Assembly (NCBI GenBank): GCA_963804245.1 | Contig: CAWDPQ010000017.1 | Coordinates: forward strand, 1-64,000 | Source of the DNA: CAWDPQ01 sp963804245 | GTDB lineage: Bacteria > Acidobacteriota > Vicinamibacteria > Vicinamibacterales > 2-12-FULL-66-21 | Direction of reading: 5' to 3' | DNA: 64,000 bases | Part shown: one piece after another, positions 1-10,200 of the stretch | Position numbering within the stretch: position 1 is the stretch's first letter | Layout of the letters: the number at the start of each line of letters is the position of its first letter | Translations under genes and position numbers: made by a program | Notes under the pieces: model-generated | Database searches by the model: none | Told to the model about the DNA's origin: nothing | Seen by the model: only the letters and a program-made list of their open reading frames with translations

Positions 1-87
1 ATCGCTGTGAACGTGGGGGCCTCGATGAACTCCACTCTTTCTAGTATACGCAACTTGCATGAATGTCCTGGGAAGAGGGGAACACAG

Positions 88-355
88 ACTTGGGAGCAGT
101 GTTCCCCTTCCCTGGCGACCTGTGTTCGCCCCCAACCGCGCCGCCAATAAACGTGGTCGCGAGCTGCGTTGATTCGGTGATGTTCTTTGCATGTGCGACT
201 TCGCTGCGCTGCACTCGGCGGCGCTCTTGCCGGCCGTGTCGCAATCAGCGCGGCCGTCAGCAGCACTGACGGAGACATCTAGGGGCGTGAGCGACCCCCT
301 CTGCCACCCTCCTGTCGAGGTTCTTCGCTGGAGAAGAGGGGGTCGCTCACGCCCC
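88..355. repeat. Dispersed intergenic repeat, copy A, with a 21-bp inverted repeat
   Basis: No gene is visible in the first 409 bases. The stretch holds a GTGTTCCCC-type block (about 88-112), an AACGTGGT block (about 150) and a perfect 21-bp inverted repeat whose arms lie at 282-302 and 335-355. The same blocks recur in the same order at about 13565-13699, including a 20-nt identity with the right arm. A small hairpin also sits at 70-112. It is probably a non-coding dispersed repeat; its mechanism of spread is unknown. Confidence 0.6.
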
Positions 356-409
356 AAACGCATGTCGCTGTCGTCCGGCAGAACCGCGCTCCGTCCGTGA
401 CACCGCCGG

Positions 410-679
410 GTGCGCCGCTGGTGTCGTGGGAGAGACGGTTTCGCGGGTGCCACCGTGATTCACGGAGTCGCGGGGTTTGGGGCCAGCAGCGTGATTCACA
501 CAGCGAGCCTCGTCGAGCTATCGACGGACCTGCCGGTGCTGATCGAGGTTGTGGACGACCAAGCCCATGTCGATAAGTTGCTACCGATACTCGACGAAAT
601 GGTGACGGGTGGCGCGCTCGTCACCGTCGAACGCGTACGCTCGTCAGGTACGCAGCCGGAGAGAAGCGTCCCTAAGTGA
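410..679 (+). pseudogene. DUF190 (PII-like) protein, N-terminally truncated remnant
   Basis: The translated frame matches the C-terminal two thirds of DUF190 proteins: a GATVIHGVAGFGASS segment, then LSTDLPVLIEVVD and a closing VTVERVR. DUF190 proteins are small PII-like regulators, often encoded beside fluoride exporter crcB. The first half of the family is missing: the frame begins with an unrelated GTG-led stretch, and no crcB gene is nearby. I read it as a gene relic rather than a working gene. It lies among other relics between 0.4 and 1.4 kb. Confidence 0.7.
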
Positions 680-683
680 AAAG

Positions 684-775
684 GGGATTGTGATAGGACT
701 GTGATACGTGGGCTTCAAGACCCCCAGGAATATGGAGGTTTACAGGGGCACACCGAGCGATATTTTCAAGCGGCT
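684..775 (+). repeat. Direct repeat, copy 1 (partner at 1438)
   Basis: A segment of about 90 bp beginning GGGATTGTGATAGGACTG is repeated imperfectly at 1438-1529. The first 27 bases are identical and the rest diverges gradually. The two copies bracket the kinase-tail and YnfA relics, so it may be a dispersed repeat or the edge of an old duplication. Confidence 0.6.
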
Positions 776-777
776 AA

Positions 778-1053
778 TATTCCATCTACGTTCGCGGAAT
801 GACTTACCGCGCAGCCCGTCAGCCCGCCGAAGCCGCCGGCGAGTTCCAGCGGATTCTCAATCATCGCAGCATCGTCCTCGTCGATCCTATGGACGCGATG
901 GCGCGCCTGCAGCTGGCACGAGCGCTCGTGCTCTCGGGCGACACGGTGAAGGCGAAAAGCGCCTACAACGATCTCCTTGCGCTGTGGAAAGACGCCGATC
1001 GCAAGATCCCGATGGTCAACGAAGCACGAGCGGAATACGCAAAACTACAGTGA
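778..1053 (+). pseudogene. C-terminal tail of a Ser/Thr kinase-TPR protein
   Basis: The frame, open from 778, reads YVRGMTYRAARQPAEAAGEF and ends AEYAKLQ. It aligns along its whole length with the last 90 or so residues of the intact kinase at 7261-10332, which has YVRG, then a closing TEYAKLQ. Only the last TPR repeats are present; the kinase domain, membrane segment and most repeats are gone. It is therefore a relic of a second kinase of the same family. Confidence 0.8.
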
Positions 1054-1099
1054 GCCCGGTTCGCTGATTTTCAGTCGTCAGACCCGCAGGGTATTGCGG

Positions 1100-1252
1100 C
1101 CGCGCCGCGAATCCGACGATGACAAGCGCTCCAACGATCGCAATCGTGGCACCGAGCACGTTGCTCATGATCGGCTGATGACCTTCAATAAGCCACAACC
1201 AGACGAGAGATGCGGCGATGTAGATTCCTACCGACGCCGCGTACGCTTCTTC
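1100..1252 (-). pseudogene. YnfA/UPF0060 membrane protein, C-terminal fragment
   Basis: On the minus strand the frame reads AYAASVGIYIAASLVWLWL followed by a second hydrophobic stretch ending in GFAAR. This matches the last two transmembrane segments of the four-helix YnfA (UPF0060) family. The first two helices are missing, and upstream sequence in this frame is unrelated. It is a fragment wedged between two kinase-tail relics on the opposite strand. Confidence 0.65.
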
Positions 1253-1275
1253 CGCAAAACGGCATCGACGCGGAT

Positions 1276-1383
1276 CCCAGCTGGTTTCCCTATGACGTGA
1301 CGTCGGACGGCCGCTTTCTGGTGAACACTCTCGATCCTCCCACCGCCGACTCATCAGCGGGGATGACCGTCGTATTGAACTGT
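1276..1383 (+). pseudogene. C-terminal end of a kinase/TolB propeller protein
   Basis: The short plus-strand stretch reads PYDVTSDGRFLVNT and then MTVVLNC. This is the usual last strand of acidobacterial Ser/Thr kinases with a TolB-like propeller, and it matches the end of the relic at 12302-13510 (YDVAPDGERFLLK, then VVVNWAARL). Nothing else of the gene remains. It is a relic of a third kinase-type gene. Confidence 0.55.
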
Positions 1384-1437
1384 GTTCCGCTGACACTTTT
1401 CCCAGGAACCCGTCATCTTGCGCCCGCAAGTCTGATC

Positions 1438-1529
1438 GGGATTGTGATAGGACTGTGATACGTGAGCTTCAGAACCTCGAAGAACATCGAGGTTTACGGA
1501 CGCATACGGAGTGATCGTTTTGGCTATTG
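1438..1529 (+). repeat. Direct repeat, copy 2 (partner at 684)
   Basis: Imperfect second copy of the roughly 90-bp repeat that starts at 684. It is identical over the first 27 bases and about 80% similar over the rest by eye. No open frame is shared between the copies. Confidence 0.6.
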
Positions 1530-1627
1530 TTCCGCAATCTTCGTCATTTGCGAGGCAATGATCTGCCATCGCCCGTCTCTTTTTATGAGTCGTGAACGAT
1601 GAGAGCGACGAGTTCCAGTTGAGACAC

Positions 1628-4312
1628 TTACACGTCTCGTAGCGCTGTCGTGGGATCGATCGTCAGCGCCCGGCGTGCGGGTTCAACACACGCGAGCAAT
1701 CCAACGACGAGCATCACCGCCGATGTTCGCATCAGGGCGTTCAGCACGAACGACATCCCCGCCTCGCCACCCATCCACACGACGAACAGGATGAAGAGAT
1801 TTCCGGCAACGATGCCGCCGCCGACGAGGAGAACGGCGCGCGAGAAGATCCCCACGAGCAGCCGCCCGGTAGTGGCGCCGAGGGCCGACCGCAACCCAAT
1901 CTCGCGTGTCCGCCGCGCCACTGTCACCGACATCAGCGAGAAGATTCCCGCCGCAGACAGAAACAGCCCAAGCGCCACAACACCGGCGAGCGCCGACGCC
2001 GAGACCATCGCCGGCAGGTCGATACGCCACGTCCAATCATCGAGCCGCCGCATCTCTTCGAGCCGCAAGCCCGGATCAACGGTCGACGCAATGGCGCGAA
2101 CGCGCTCGGAGAAGGTCGAGGGATCGGTGCCGACACGGATGCCCATGGTCAGCGGCGACATCGTGCGCGGCCGCGCCGCGTGAAATACGAACGGCGCTTC
2201 ACCCAGATCCGTGGGCGACGTCCCGATGTCGCGCACCACGCCGACGATTTCCAGCCACTCCTCGGGCGCCGCCGCGTCCGCGATCGCGTATCGAACGCGA
2301 CGGCCCACGGGACTCGCGCCATTCATGAAACGCCGCGCGAACGCTTCATTCACGATCACGTTTCGCGCGCCGGCCGAAAAATCGCCCTCAGTGAAGCCGC
2401 GTCCGGCCACGATCGGGCGATCGAAAGCGGCGAAGAACGTGGGCGCGACCGTCGAGGTCCAAAGATTGGGTATCGGAATCGGTTCAGATCCTGCCGCCGC
2501 GTCGAATTCCCCCCAACGTACTTCGCCATACATGCCTGGAAGCTGTTCGGCGAACGTGACCGCGGTGACGCCGGCTTCCTGCGCGAGTCGCCGTTCGAGC
2601 TCGGCGTACGTGTTATTCGCTCGCACTGCGAATTCGGCGTCCGATTCGCCGGCCGCCATGTCTTGATCGAGACCTATGCGCACGGCGAGGTACTCATGTC
2701 CGGGAAATTGCGCCCGGATTCGGCGATCGCGCCAGGCTTCTTCCCCGATGCCCATGGCCGGCGGGATACAAATCACGGTCACCGCGACCTGCGCGATCAT
2801 CGCCGTGGTCCACACACCGCCAAAGCGCAGCGTTGATCCCGCGGCAAGGTTACGGAGTTGCGCCTGCACGTTGATGCCGGTGGCTTTGATCGCGGGCAGC
2901 ACGCCGAGGATCGCCGCACCGGTGATGGCGAGGACGATCGCATAAACGATCGTCGCCGGCTTCAATCCCGGTTCGATCCAGAACGGCGCGCCGCCGCTCA
3001 GGCTCGAGTAGTACGCCGTCACGCCCCACGTCACGGCCCAATGCGCCGCGGCCACACCAATCGCCGCCGAGACGCCGGCAAGAACCAGCGCCTCGATGAA
3101 CAGTTGCGTGATGATGCGCATGCGGTTCGCACCAAGCCCGCAGCGCAATGCGATCTCCCATTCGCGTGTCGCCGTTCTCGCGTAAATCAGCGTCGCGACG
3201 TTCATGCACGCGACGAAGAGCACGAGCAGGATGGGACCATGGCGGACGACGAGTTCGATGATCGACGCGCGGTCGCCAGGTGCTTCACCCCCATACGCAA
3301 GCACGCGCGGCCGCAGGTGCTCGTGTGTGTGCGGCGAAGATGCGCGCACGCGGTCGGTGATGGCGGTGACTTCATCGTTGGCGTGCTCTTGCGTTGCGCC
3401 TTTCGCGATTCGGCCGAAGATTCGCACCGGTGCACCTTCGAGAGGCGCATAACCACTGGGTCGAAGTGGCAACGGTACCCACATGCGATGGTTGATCGGA
3501 AACGCGAAGCCTTCCGGCATCACACCTACTACCGTGCTCGTCGCGCGTCCGAGTTGAACGTTCTGCCCAATCACATCAGCGCGTCCGCCGAATCGCTGTT
3601 GCCAGACGTGATAACCGAGCACGACCACGCCTGGTGCACCCGGGGCTTCGTCGGCTTCGATTAAGGGACGGCCGAGAATCGGAGGTACGCGCACGAGTTG
3701 AAAGGCCGATGCCGAAATCTCGGCCACCGTCACCGGTTCGGGATTCGCCCGCCCCACCGACAGCAATCGCTCGAGTGTGCGATACGCGCCGAGCTCTTCC
3801 ACCGATTTGAGCTCCTGTCGCCAGATCATGAAGTCGTGCAGCAACCGCCGCTCATCACCGACGATGCGCGGATTGCGCATTTCGATCTCTACGATGCGGT
3901 CGCCTTCGGGGAGCGGAATGGTTGGACGAAAGAAATCGCGGGAGACGTCGTACCATCCGGCGCCAAGACCGATCGCAATCGCGATCGCCAGCCCGCCGGC
4001 AATCGTCAATCCTGGATACTTCACCAGCATCCGCAGGCCGAGTTTCAGGTCCATCCACGACATTCGTGTGTGCATAAGTTGTGTGCGCCAGTCCCGGCCG
4101 CGCTCGATCGCGAAACGGATCGTCAACGCGGTCGCATGTCTCCAATATCGCAGCCGCGCGCGGCCAGGACCGTGCGTGCGGCAATCGCGCTGAAAGAATT
4201 CGTCCAGATCACCGGCGATCGATTCACGGACATCGGCCGGCAGTACGCGCTCGACGACCGCTCGCGCGACGCGCGGGGGATTGAACCGGCCCCCGCTCGC
4301 GGGTGGCGTCAT
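1628..4312 (-). CDS. ADOP-type ABC transporter permease (MacB/FtsX family)
   Basis: This is a permease of the acidobacterial duplicated orphan permease type, about 894 residues. The N-terminal 85 residues form the soluble helical extension typical of this group. A first membrane segment follows (YPGLTIAGGLAIAIAIGLG), then a MacB-like periplasmic domain, an FtsX membrane core, a second periplasmic domain, and a final FtsX core with RTREIGLRSALGAT. No ATPase gene is nearby, as expected for orphan permeases. I chose the ATG at 4312 because it overlaps the stop of the upstream PadR gene in an ATGA arrangement; the frame stays open to 4348. The substrate is unknown, and family members are thought to export peptides or small molecules. 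Confidence 0.9.
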   Translation of the reverse strand: MTPPASGGRFNPPRVARAVVERVLPADVRESIAGDLDEFFQRDCRTHGPGRARLRYWRHATALTIRFAIERGRDWRTQLMHTRMSWMDLKLGLRMLVKYPGLTIAGGLAIAIAIGLGAGWYDVSRDFFRPTIPLPEGDRIVEIEMRNPRIVGDERRLLHDFMIWRQELKSVEELGAYRTLERLLSVGRANPEPVTVAEISASAFQLVRVPPILGRPLIEADEAPGAPGVVVLGYHVWQQRFGGRADVIGQNVQLGRATSTVVGVMPEGFAFPINHRMWVPLPLRPSGYAPLEGAPVRIFGRIAKGATQEHANDEVTAITDRVRASSPHTHEHLRPRVLAYGGEAPGDRASIIELVVRHGPILLVLFVACMNVATLIYARTATREWEIALRCGLGANRMRIITQLFIEALVLAGVSAAIGVAAAHWAVTWGVTAYYSSLSGGAPFWIEPGLKPATIVYAIVLAITGAAILGVLPAIKATGINVQAQLRNLAAGSTLRFGGVWTTAMIAQVAVTVICIPPAMGIGEEAWRDRRIRAQFPGHEYLAVRIGLDQDMAAGESDAEFAVRANNTYAELERRLAQEAGVTAVTFAEQLPGMYGEVRWGEFDAAAGSEPIPIPNLWTSTVAPTFFAAFDRPIVAGRGFTEGDFSAGARNVIVNEAFARRFMNGASPVGRRVRYAIADAAAPEEWLEIVGVVRDIGTSPTDLGEAPFVFHAARPRTMSPLTMGIRVGTDPSTFSERVRAIASTVDPGLRLEEMRRLDDWTWRIDLPAMVSASALAGVVALGLFLSAAGIFSLMSVTVARRTREIGLRSALGATTGRLLVGIFSRAVLLVGGGIVAGNLFILFVVWMGGEAGMSFVLNALMRTSAVMLVVGLLACVEPARRALTIDPTTALRDV

Positions 4313-4638
4313 CGCGCACCTCGCAAATCGATGTCGAGGCCGCGCCACATGCTGTCGAGCGCTTTTCGTGACGCGCGCAAACTCTCGAGCCCGGCTCGAG
4401 TCACTCTCACGTGCCGTCGAGCTTTGCCGCCACGCTCACCGGTGGACTCACCCATCCACGACGCCAGCATACCCTTCTCTTCCAGACGGCGAAGCGTGAC
4501 GTACACCGCGGCTGGAGCGACTTCGCGACCGGTGCGCCGCGCGATTTCGTCGACGATCGGGACGCCATAGACGTCCTCGCCGAGATGGAGGATGGCGAGC
4601 AGGACCATCTGCTCGAACTCGCCGAGGGTATCGCGCAT
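4309..4638 (-). CDS. PadR family transcriptional regulator
   Basis: A 109-residue winged-helix protein of the PadR family. The N-terminal half reads LGEFEQMVLLAILHLGEDVYG and then VYVTLRRLEEKGML, the standard PadR DNA-binding core. The C-terminal half is the short helical tail of small PadR proteins. Its stop codon overlaps the start of the orphan permease, so the two are translationally coupled, and it very likely controls that permease. Upstream, at about 4660-4690, AT-rich sequence with TATATT and TATGTT on the minus strand is the likely promoter/operator region; I could not define an operator. Confidence 0.92.
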   Translation of the reverse strand: MRDTLGEFEQMVLLAILHLGEDVYGVPIVDEIARRTGREVAPAAVYVTLRRLEEKGMLASWMGESTGERGGKARRHVRVTRAGLESLRASRKALDSMWRGLDIDLRGAR

Positions 4639-4843
4639 CAGTTAGCGCGGCCCCGATGCGTGGAAGAAAACATACAATGCTAGCAATATACGCCGGCGGT
4701 TCGCGTGAAGTTCCGCAGGACACTCAACGTGATTGCTTGCCGTGATTGCGACCGTGGGCGGCGGCGGACTTCGATCTCGACAAGAGTATTACCATTCCGC
4801 GGCAACTGTCCTGGGCCCGCGGCATGTCTCGTCACTCGCGCCC

Positions 4844-5167
4844 TCAATGCAAGCGATCGGCACACCAGATGTCGAGTCCACCGAAACCTTCGGGGCGAAA
4901 CGCCATGAAGCAGACTTCTTTTCCGTTGCCACGAAGCGTCGGCATTGCTTGGAAGAATGGCGAGTTCAGTGTATCGACGTTGATGGGAGTGCCCCACGGA
5001 CCTGCCCTCTTCTTGTTTTTCCTACGTTCAACCACCCAGATGTCGATCTGACCCACGTTGCCCGGTCTGCTCAAGGAGAAGAAAAGTCGCCGACCGTTCT
5101 GACTGATGGCCGGGCCGAAGTCGGGCCCAGGAGAATTTTGCAGCAAGTCGGGCGCCATCCAGGTCAT
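4844..5167 (-). pseudogene. PD40/WD40-like beta-propeller fragment
   Basis: The minus-strand frame carries two PD40-type blades: GPAISQNGRRLFFSLSRPG followed by DIWVVERR, and PTLRGNGKEVCFMAF followed by FGGLDIWCADR. These belong to TolB-like secreted propellers common in this phylum. The frame stops after about 107 residues with no signal peptide and too few blades for a propeller. The continuation towards 4700 seems to be in other frames. I call it a relic. Confidence 0.65.
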
Positions 5168-5279
5168 CGCCAGGAATGATGGCTTTGGCCAAAGGACAGG
5201 GACGTCGAAGTCGTCCCCGGTCAGCTGTGACGCTGTTCAAGGATCCCGAGATACGCCTCAGCGCGTCCCGAAACGGCCC

Positions 5280-5477
5280 CTAAGTTGAAGCCGCCAGCGA
5301 CTCCAACCTCTTGAGCGTGTCAGGATACTTCCGCACCAACCAGATCAAGGCGGCGGCCTGCTCGTTCGGCTTGCTTCGGCCCTGTTCCCAGCGTTCAAGT
5401 GTCCGTGGGTTCACGCCAATCTTGAACGCGAACAGGTGGCGCGACATCTTGAGCGCCTCGCGCGTCTCGCGAACGAT
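5280..5477 (-). pseudogene. XRE-type HTH antitoxin-like protein, N-terminus lost
   Basis: The C-terminal 65 residues read IVRETREALKMSRHLFAF, then NPRTLERWEQGRSKPN and LVRKYPDTLKRL. This is the helix-turn-helix of the NadS/HigA-like antitoxin group. The usual first 35 residues are absent: the frame extends to 5633 but with unrelated sequence overlapping the end of the next gene. The first internal ATG is at 5447. No RelE/HigB-type toxin frame is visible nearby. It is probably a remnant of a toxin-antitoxin pair. Confidence 0.65.
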
Positions 5478-5574
5478 CTCCGCGTCGCCCTCGCGATTGG
5501 AGATGGCCGACCTTGACGGCGACCACGCGGGTCGCTCCCATGGCTCTCCGCAGTCACGGCGAACCCACGCAGCC

Positions 5575-6228
5575 TCAGGATTGCACAGCACGGAGGCCCT
5601 GGAAGTATGCGTCCGCCCGCCCAATCGCTTCATCAGCTTTTGTGAACACCTCTGCGCCTTGCCGGTTCAATTTCTCCGCATTTGGTTGCAGCGAAGCCGT
5701 TGCTGACGGCGTCAGGTCGCTGCCAAGGTAGATAATCTGATCGGCGAGCTGTTTCTCGAAAGGCTCGAGTGCATCACCTGCCTCAGCAAGTCCCAGCAGC
5801 ACGCTGGAGAACTCCTTCTGGCTATCCTCCATGCGCTGTTTCGATTGATTTTGCAGCTCGGCGTCTTGGATGCCCTTGAGGTTTTCCGCCCGTCCGTTGA
5901 AGTAAATAGCTCCAGCCTTCTGCATCTCGGCAATTTTCTGACGAGCCGCGGTGAGCTTGTCGTTCATCGAATCGCTCGACTTCATCAGCTTTTTGTAGTC
6001 GGACTTCATGTTCTTCGACGTGCTGATCAGGGCGTTGTACGCGTCGAGCGTACTCATTACCTGATTCTTGGCTTCAGCAACCTTCTGAGTCGTCGCTGCA
6101 CCTGCTTTAATGAAACGATCTGTCTCCTTGATTCCCTGCGTCCGGCTGCGTTCAGCGGTTTGAGTCGCAGCCAGGATTGGAGTCAACACGACGATCAGCG
6201 CCGTTGTGATTTGAGTGATACTTCTCAT
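5575..6228 (-). CDS. DUF2959-like secreted coiled-coil protein
   Basis: A 217-residue protein of unknown function with a clear N-terminal signal sequence (about residues 1-21, ending near ILAATQTA). The rest is mostly helical with long charged coiled-coil stretches. Near the C-terminus the segment FEKQLADQIIYLGSDL followed by SATASLQ matches the conserved end of DUF2959 proteins, which are predicted periplasmic or membrane-associated. The ATG at 6228 is preceded by a strong ribosome binding site, GAGGAGGGCG at 6231-6240. Its neighbours on both sides are relics, so context says little. Confidence 0.75.
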   Translation of the reverse strand: MRSITQITTALIVVLTPILAATQTAERSRTQGIKETDRFIKAGAATTQKVAEAKNQVMSTLDAYNALISTSKNMKSDYKKLMKSSDSMNDKLTAARQKIAEMQKAGAIYFNGRAENLKGIQDAELQNQSKQRMEDSQKEFSSVLLGLAEAGDALEPFEKQLADQIIYLGSDLTPSATASLQPNAEKLNRQGAEVFTKADEAIGRADAYFQGLRAVQS

Positions 6229-6477
6229 TTCGCCCTCCTCGTTTTGTTTCGACTGACTGCAGCTACCGGCCTAGCGAAGCGGCAGACGCGATGGCGACAC
6301 TCTACAACCGCGCGCTGACGTTAGCCCACAGACTTGCCGAAATCGGCAGCTGGTGGCTGGCGATGAATTTTAGCAATTTCGTCGCCGTCCTTCACTCTAA
6401 CTCGGAAAGGACGATAGGAAACATTAGAGCCGTCTCGCGGTTAGCTAACGCCCCTTCTCACCCTTCCCTCCACACAG

Positions 6478-6812
6478 CGCGGATTCGCCGCCAAGATCGA
6501 GGAAGTCCCGGACGAGGTCATTGCCACGTTGAAGCACTACTCGTGGCCAGGTAACGTTCGTGAACGTCAGAACGTCATCGAGCGTGCTGTCGTGGCGACG
6601 ACAGGTCCGACGTTGCGACTGCCGGAGCCGGAGCGCCGCATCGACCGCGCGGCCGCGTCGTCCCGCACGCTAGCGCAAGTCGAGCGCGACCACATCGTAG
6701 CGACCTTGCAGGCTACGAACTGGGTCCTCGGCGGCTGGGAGGGGCGGCGGCGAGGCTGGGACTCTCCAGAACGACGCTGATCTCCAGGATGCAGCGCCTC
6801 GGAATCTCCGCT
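6478..6812 (+). pseudogene. Sigma-54-dependent (NtrC-type) activator, C-terminal relic
   Basis: The frame from 6478 reads FAAKIEEVPDEV, then HYSWPGNVRERQNVIERAV, the end of the AAA+ domain of sigma-54 activators. The linker ends TLAQVERDHIVATLQATNW. A frame break at about 6735-6747 then separates this from a Fis-type helix-turn-helix, LGLSRTTLISRMQRLGIS, in another frame. The receiver and most of the AAA+ domain are missing. Upstream (6229-6477) I see nothing coding. Confidence 0.75.
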
Positions 6813-7260
6813 GGGAGCGACCTCCGCAAGTCAGCGAGCCAGCCAACACGGTCGCGGTGGCGAAGCGCACGTGATGCACAACCTCAGGTCGATGGCTGCT
6901 CAAACGCCACACCCACTCGAGGTTGTCGTCCGACACGGAGTCCGTTGCGATTTGCTCGCCTGCGTATAAGACCGATACCAGCGCTCGGCGCGGGTTCAAA
7001 TCGCGTCCGACCGCGTCCCTCCCCATATTAATTTGCGCATTTAACCGCACCTTGGGTTAACTTTCTCTTCAATCCGACGACCTCTCCTTGCAAGTATCTT
7101 TGGTTGCGGGGGCCCGCAACCAGCTGAATTTGGAGTTCTCGTGGACGGCAGCGTGAACGGATTGGACATCGAACGGCGCCTCATCATTCGTCGCCTCCCG
7201 CCGAGTCGTCCCGACGGTTTACGAGATGAGGCCCTCACGAGCGCGCTTGAAAGCACGCCA
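6813..7260. other. No gene recognised; hairpin and a short dispersed repeat
   Basis: No convincing gene. A minus-strand open frame across 6670-7050 is not recognised as any family. A perfect 8-bp hairpin lies at 7102-7121 (GGTTGCGG, loop GGGC). The 25 bases after its right arm (about 7116-7141) resemble 12224-12248, so this is another small dispersed repeat. Confidence 0.4.
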
Positions 7261-10200
7261 TCATTGCAACTTGGCGTATTCCGTCTTTGCTTGCTTGAGG
7301 AGCGTAGTGTCCGGGTCGGCGGCGTTCCAGAGATTGAGGAAGTCCTGGTAGGCGATCCTCGCCTTGACGCTGTCGCCCGACAGTGCGAGCGCTCTGCCCA
7401 GCTGCAGGCGCGCCATGGCACCTATCGGATCGACGAGCACGATCCCCGGGTGAGCGAGAATCTTTTGGAACTCGGTCACAGCGTCCGCGGGCCGATGCGC
7501 CGCAAGGTGCGCCTGGCCCCGTACGTAGACGGCATGGAGTCCGCCGAAGAATCCGTTGAAGGCGAGCCCGTGCACGGCGAGGTCGAATCGGGCAGGCGCT
7601 TGCAGCACCTGAATGGCCGCTGTGGGCTCACCAGCGTTCAGCGAGATCAGGGCGCGAAGCGTTGGCACATAGCTGAAACGAACTGACGTGTCCTCGGGAA
7701 ACCGTTTCTCGAGGTCATCAGCCAGCGCGCGAGAACGAGACCATTCGCCGGACAGCGCCAGCGCAAAAGCGGCAGCATATTGCACATCTCGGCCGGTCGA
7801 GAGCGCGAGGGCGTCGGCCGCGCGCCGTCTGGCCGAAGCCGCATCCCCGAAGAAGCCTTCCCACCCGGCTACCGCAGCTTCGAACATGGCCGCCCGTTCC
7901 CGTCGGCCGGCCTGTTGCGCCAGGTCTGCTGCGAGACGCGACATCCGCCTGGCTTCTTGCAGCTGACCGGAGCGAGCCAGGACCAACCCTTCCAGGTGCA
8001 TGATCCACTCTTCCGCAGTGGACCTGTCTTTGGCCCGCATCACCTCTCGAAGCATTCCTGGCCGATCCCCCTTCAAGAACGAAATGAAGTACCGCAGCAG
8101 CAAGGAATCAGTGGCTTCAATCTTTCGCTCTGACGCTCGCGCGAGGGCAGCTTCGGCGTCTGCCAACCGGCCGAGATAGAGATTGCAGAACACGAGACTG
8201 AAATGGGCGGGTGCCACGTCAGGATCGAGCGCGATGGCTCTCTTGGCCGCTTCGATCGACAGCTCGAATTTGCCGGTCCCTGTCAGAGCAAAACCTGCCA
8301 GCAATCCGTGCGGGTCCGGATCGCGGGGATAGGTCTGTGCCCATGACTCGAGCGTCTGCTGCTCCCTCTCCAGATTGCCCGTGACCTGCCGGTCGTACAT
8401 CGTGGTGATGAAGAAGCGCTCTCGGTCACTGGCGCGATCGCGCAGCTGATAGGCTTTGGTCGTGCTCTCCATCGAGCGGACCGACTCTCCGAGATTGCTG
8501 TAAACGATCCCGAGCGCGGCGTGTGCCCTCGCGAACTCAGGGTCGATCTCCACGGCGCGCTCGAGCAAAGGCGCGGCCTCAGCGAAACTCGACGCAAACG
8601 AGAGGTTTATCCCGCTGCTATAGGCCTTCAGAGCTTCGAGTGACGGCGTCGTCGCCTCGGCGAGCGGCGTCGAGTGCTGCTCGACCGAGGTCCGCGATTC
8701 GCCGACTCGGGCTCTGAGGTTGCTGGCCATGCGACTCAGGACGTCGAGGATGTCTTCTTTCGTTCCGGCTTGCGCCTGCTCTTCGTGGATGACGTCGCCC
8801 GTCGAGCAGTTCTTGGCCTGTAATCCCAAGACGTACTGGCTTCCGATCGTGGCGATCGATCCGTCGACGACGGCGTCGCTGCCGTTTCGTTCGCAGACAT
8901 CCTTGGCGAGTTGCGCGGTGAGCACGGCATCGGCAGGCTGACCCATCAGCCGCAATTGCTGCCGGATGCGCTGATCGGAGACGAGGCTGAGGAACGGCGA
9001 CTGCCCGAGCTGCACCGACAACCCTTGTCGCAGCACACCATCGAACACCGGGTCGCCGGTGGTATTGCTGACATCGCCAAGGACGATGGTGTCTTTGTCC
9101 GTGAGTGCGGGCGTCGGGTTGACAAATACTAGGCCAGCGACGATCGCGACCAGCACCGCGCCGCCGGCAGGAACAATCACCGTCCAGCGCATGGCGCCTG
9201 ACCGTGCGGGCTTCGTCACCGCAGCGGACTCGGTGTCTCGCTGCAGATGCTGCAGGTCGGTTCGGATGTCGGACGCGTGCTGATAGCGAAGATCGCGGTT
9301 CTTCGCAAGGCATTTCTGAATAATGCGTTCCAGGTCCGGCGACACCTCGGGATTCACACGCGATGCGGATACCGGATCGCGGTTGAGAATGCCGTCGAGG
9401 ACAAGTCCCGCGGTTTCTCCCGGAAACGGCCGCGCGCCGGTCGCCATCTCGTACAGGACCGCGCCGAACGAGAAGAGATCCGTCCGCGCGTCGACCTCCT
9501 CTCCTCGAGCCTGCTCGGGCGACATATACGCCAGTGTTCCGAGCGCGCTTCCCGCTTCGGTGTGGTCATGGCCCCCGACGACGGTCGACCCGGTGTGCAC
9601 CGTGAGAGCGCTAGCGGTATGGATTTTGGCGATTCCAAAATCCAGGATTTTGGCGCGACCGCGACTGGTGACAAAAAGGTTTGCGGGCTTGATGTCGCGG
9701 TGGAAGATGCCCGCGGCGTGAGCGGTGTCCAAGCCGTCGAGGACTTCCATGGACACGCCCAGCAGGGTCTCCGTGTCGAGTCCGCGACCAGCGATGCGTT
9801 CCTTCAACGTGGTTCCGTCCAGAAACTCCATGGCGAGGAAGGCGCGGCCATCCTCCTCGCCGATGTCGTACACGGTGCAGATGTTCTGGTGATTCAAGGC
9901 GGATGCGGCGCGCGCCTCGCGCCGGAATCGCGTCAACGCGACGGGGTCTGTGGCGAGCTCGGCCGACAGGAACTTGAGCGCGACAGGCCGATGGAGGCGC
10001 GTGTCCTCCGCCTTGTAGACCACCCCCATCCCGCCGACGCCCAACTTTCCCACCACGCGATAGTGGGACACGGCACGACCGATCAGATCGTCGGCCTCGT
10101 CGTCTGCGTGTGAGCTCTGCTCGCGGGCGAGCGCCCGCGCGGCGAGCTGGATGGCTGGACTGTCGAGAAAGCTGCCCGCCTGCTGCTGCGCGGTCAGAAG

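Noticed and set aside
6670..7050. 126-codon minus-strand open frame
   Set aside because: Part looks protein-like but I could not assign a family, there is no ribosome binding site, and it overlaps a sigma-54 activator relic.
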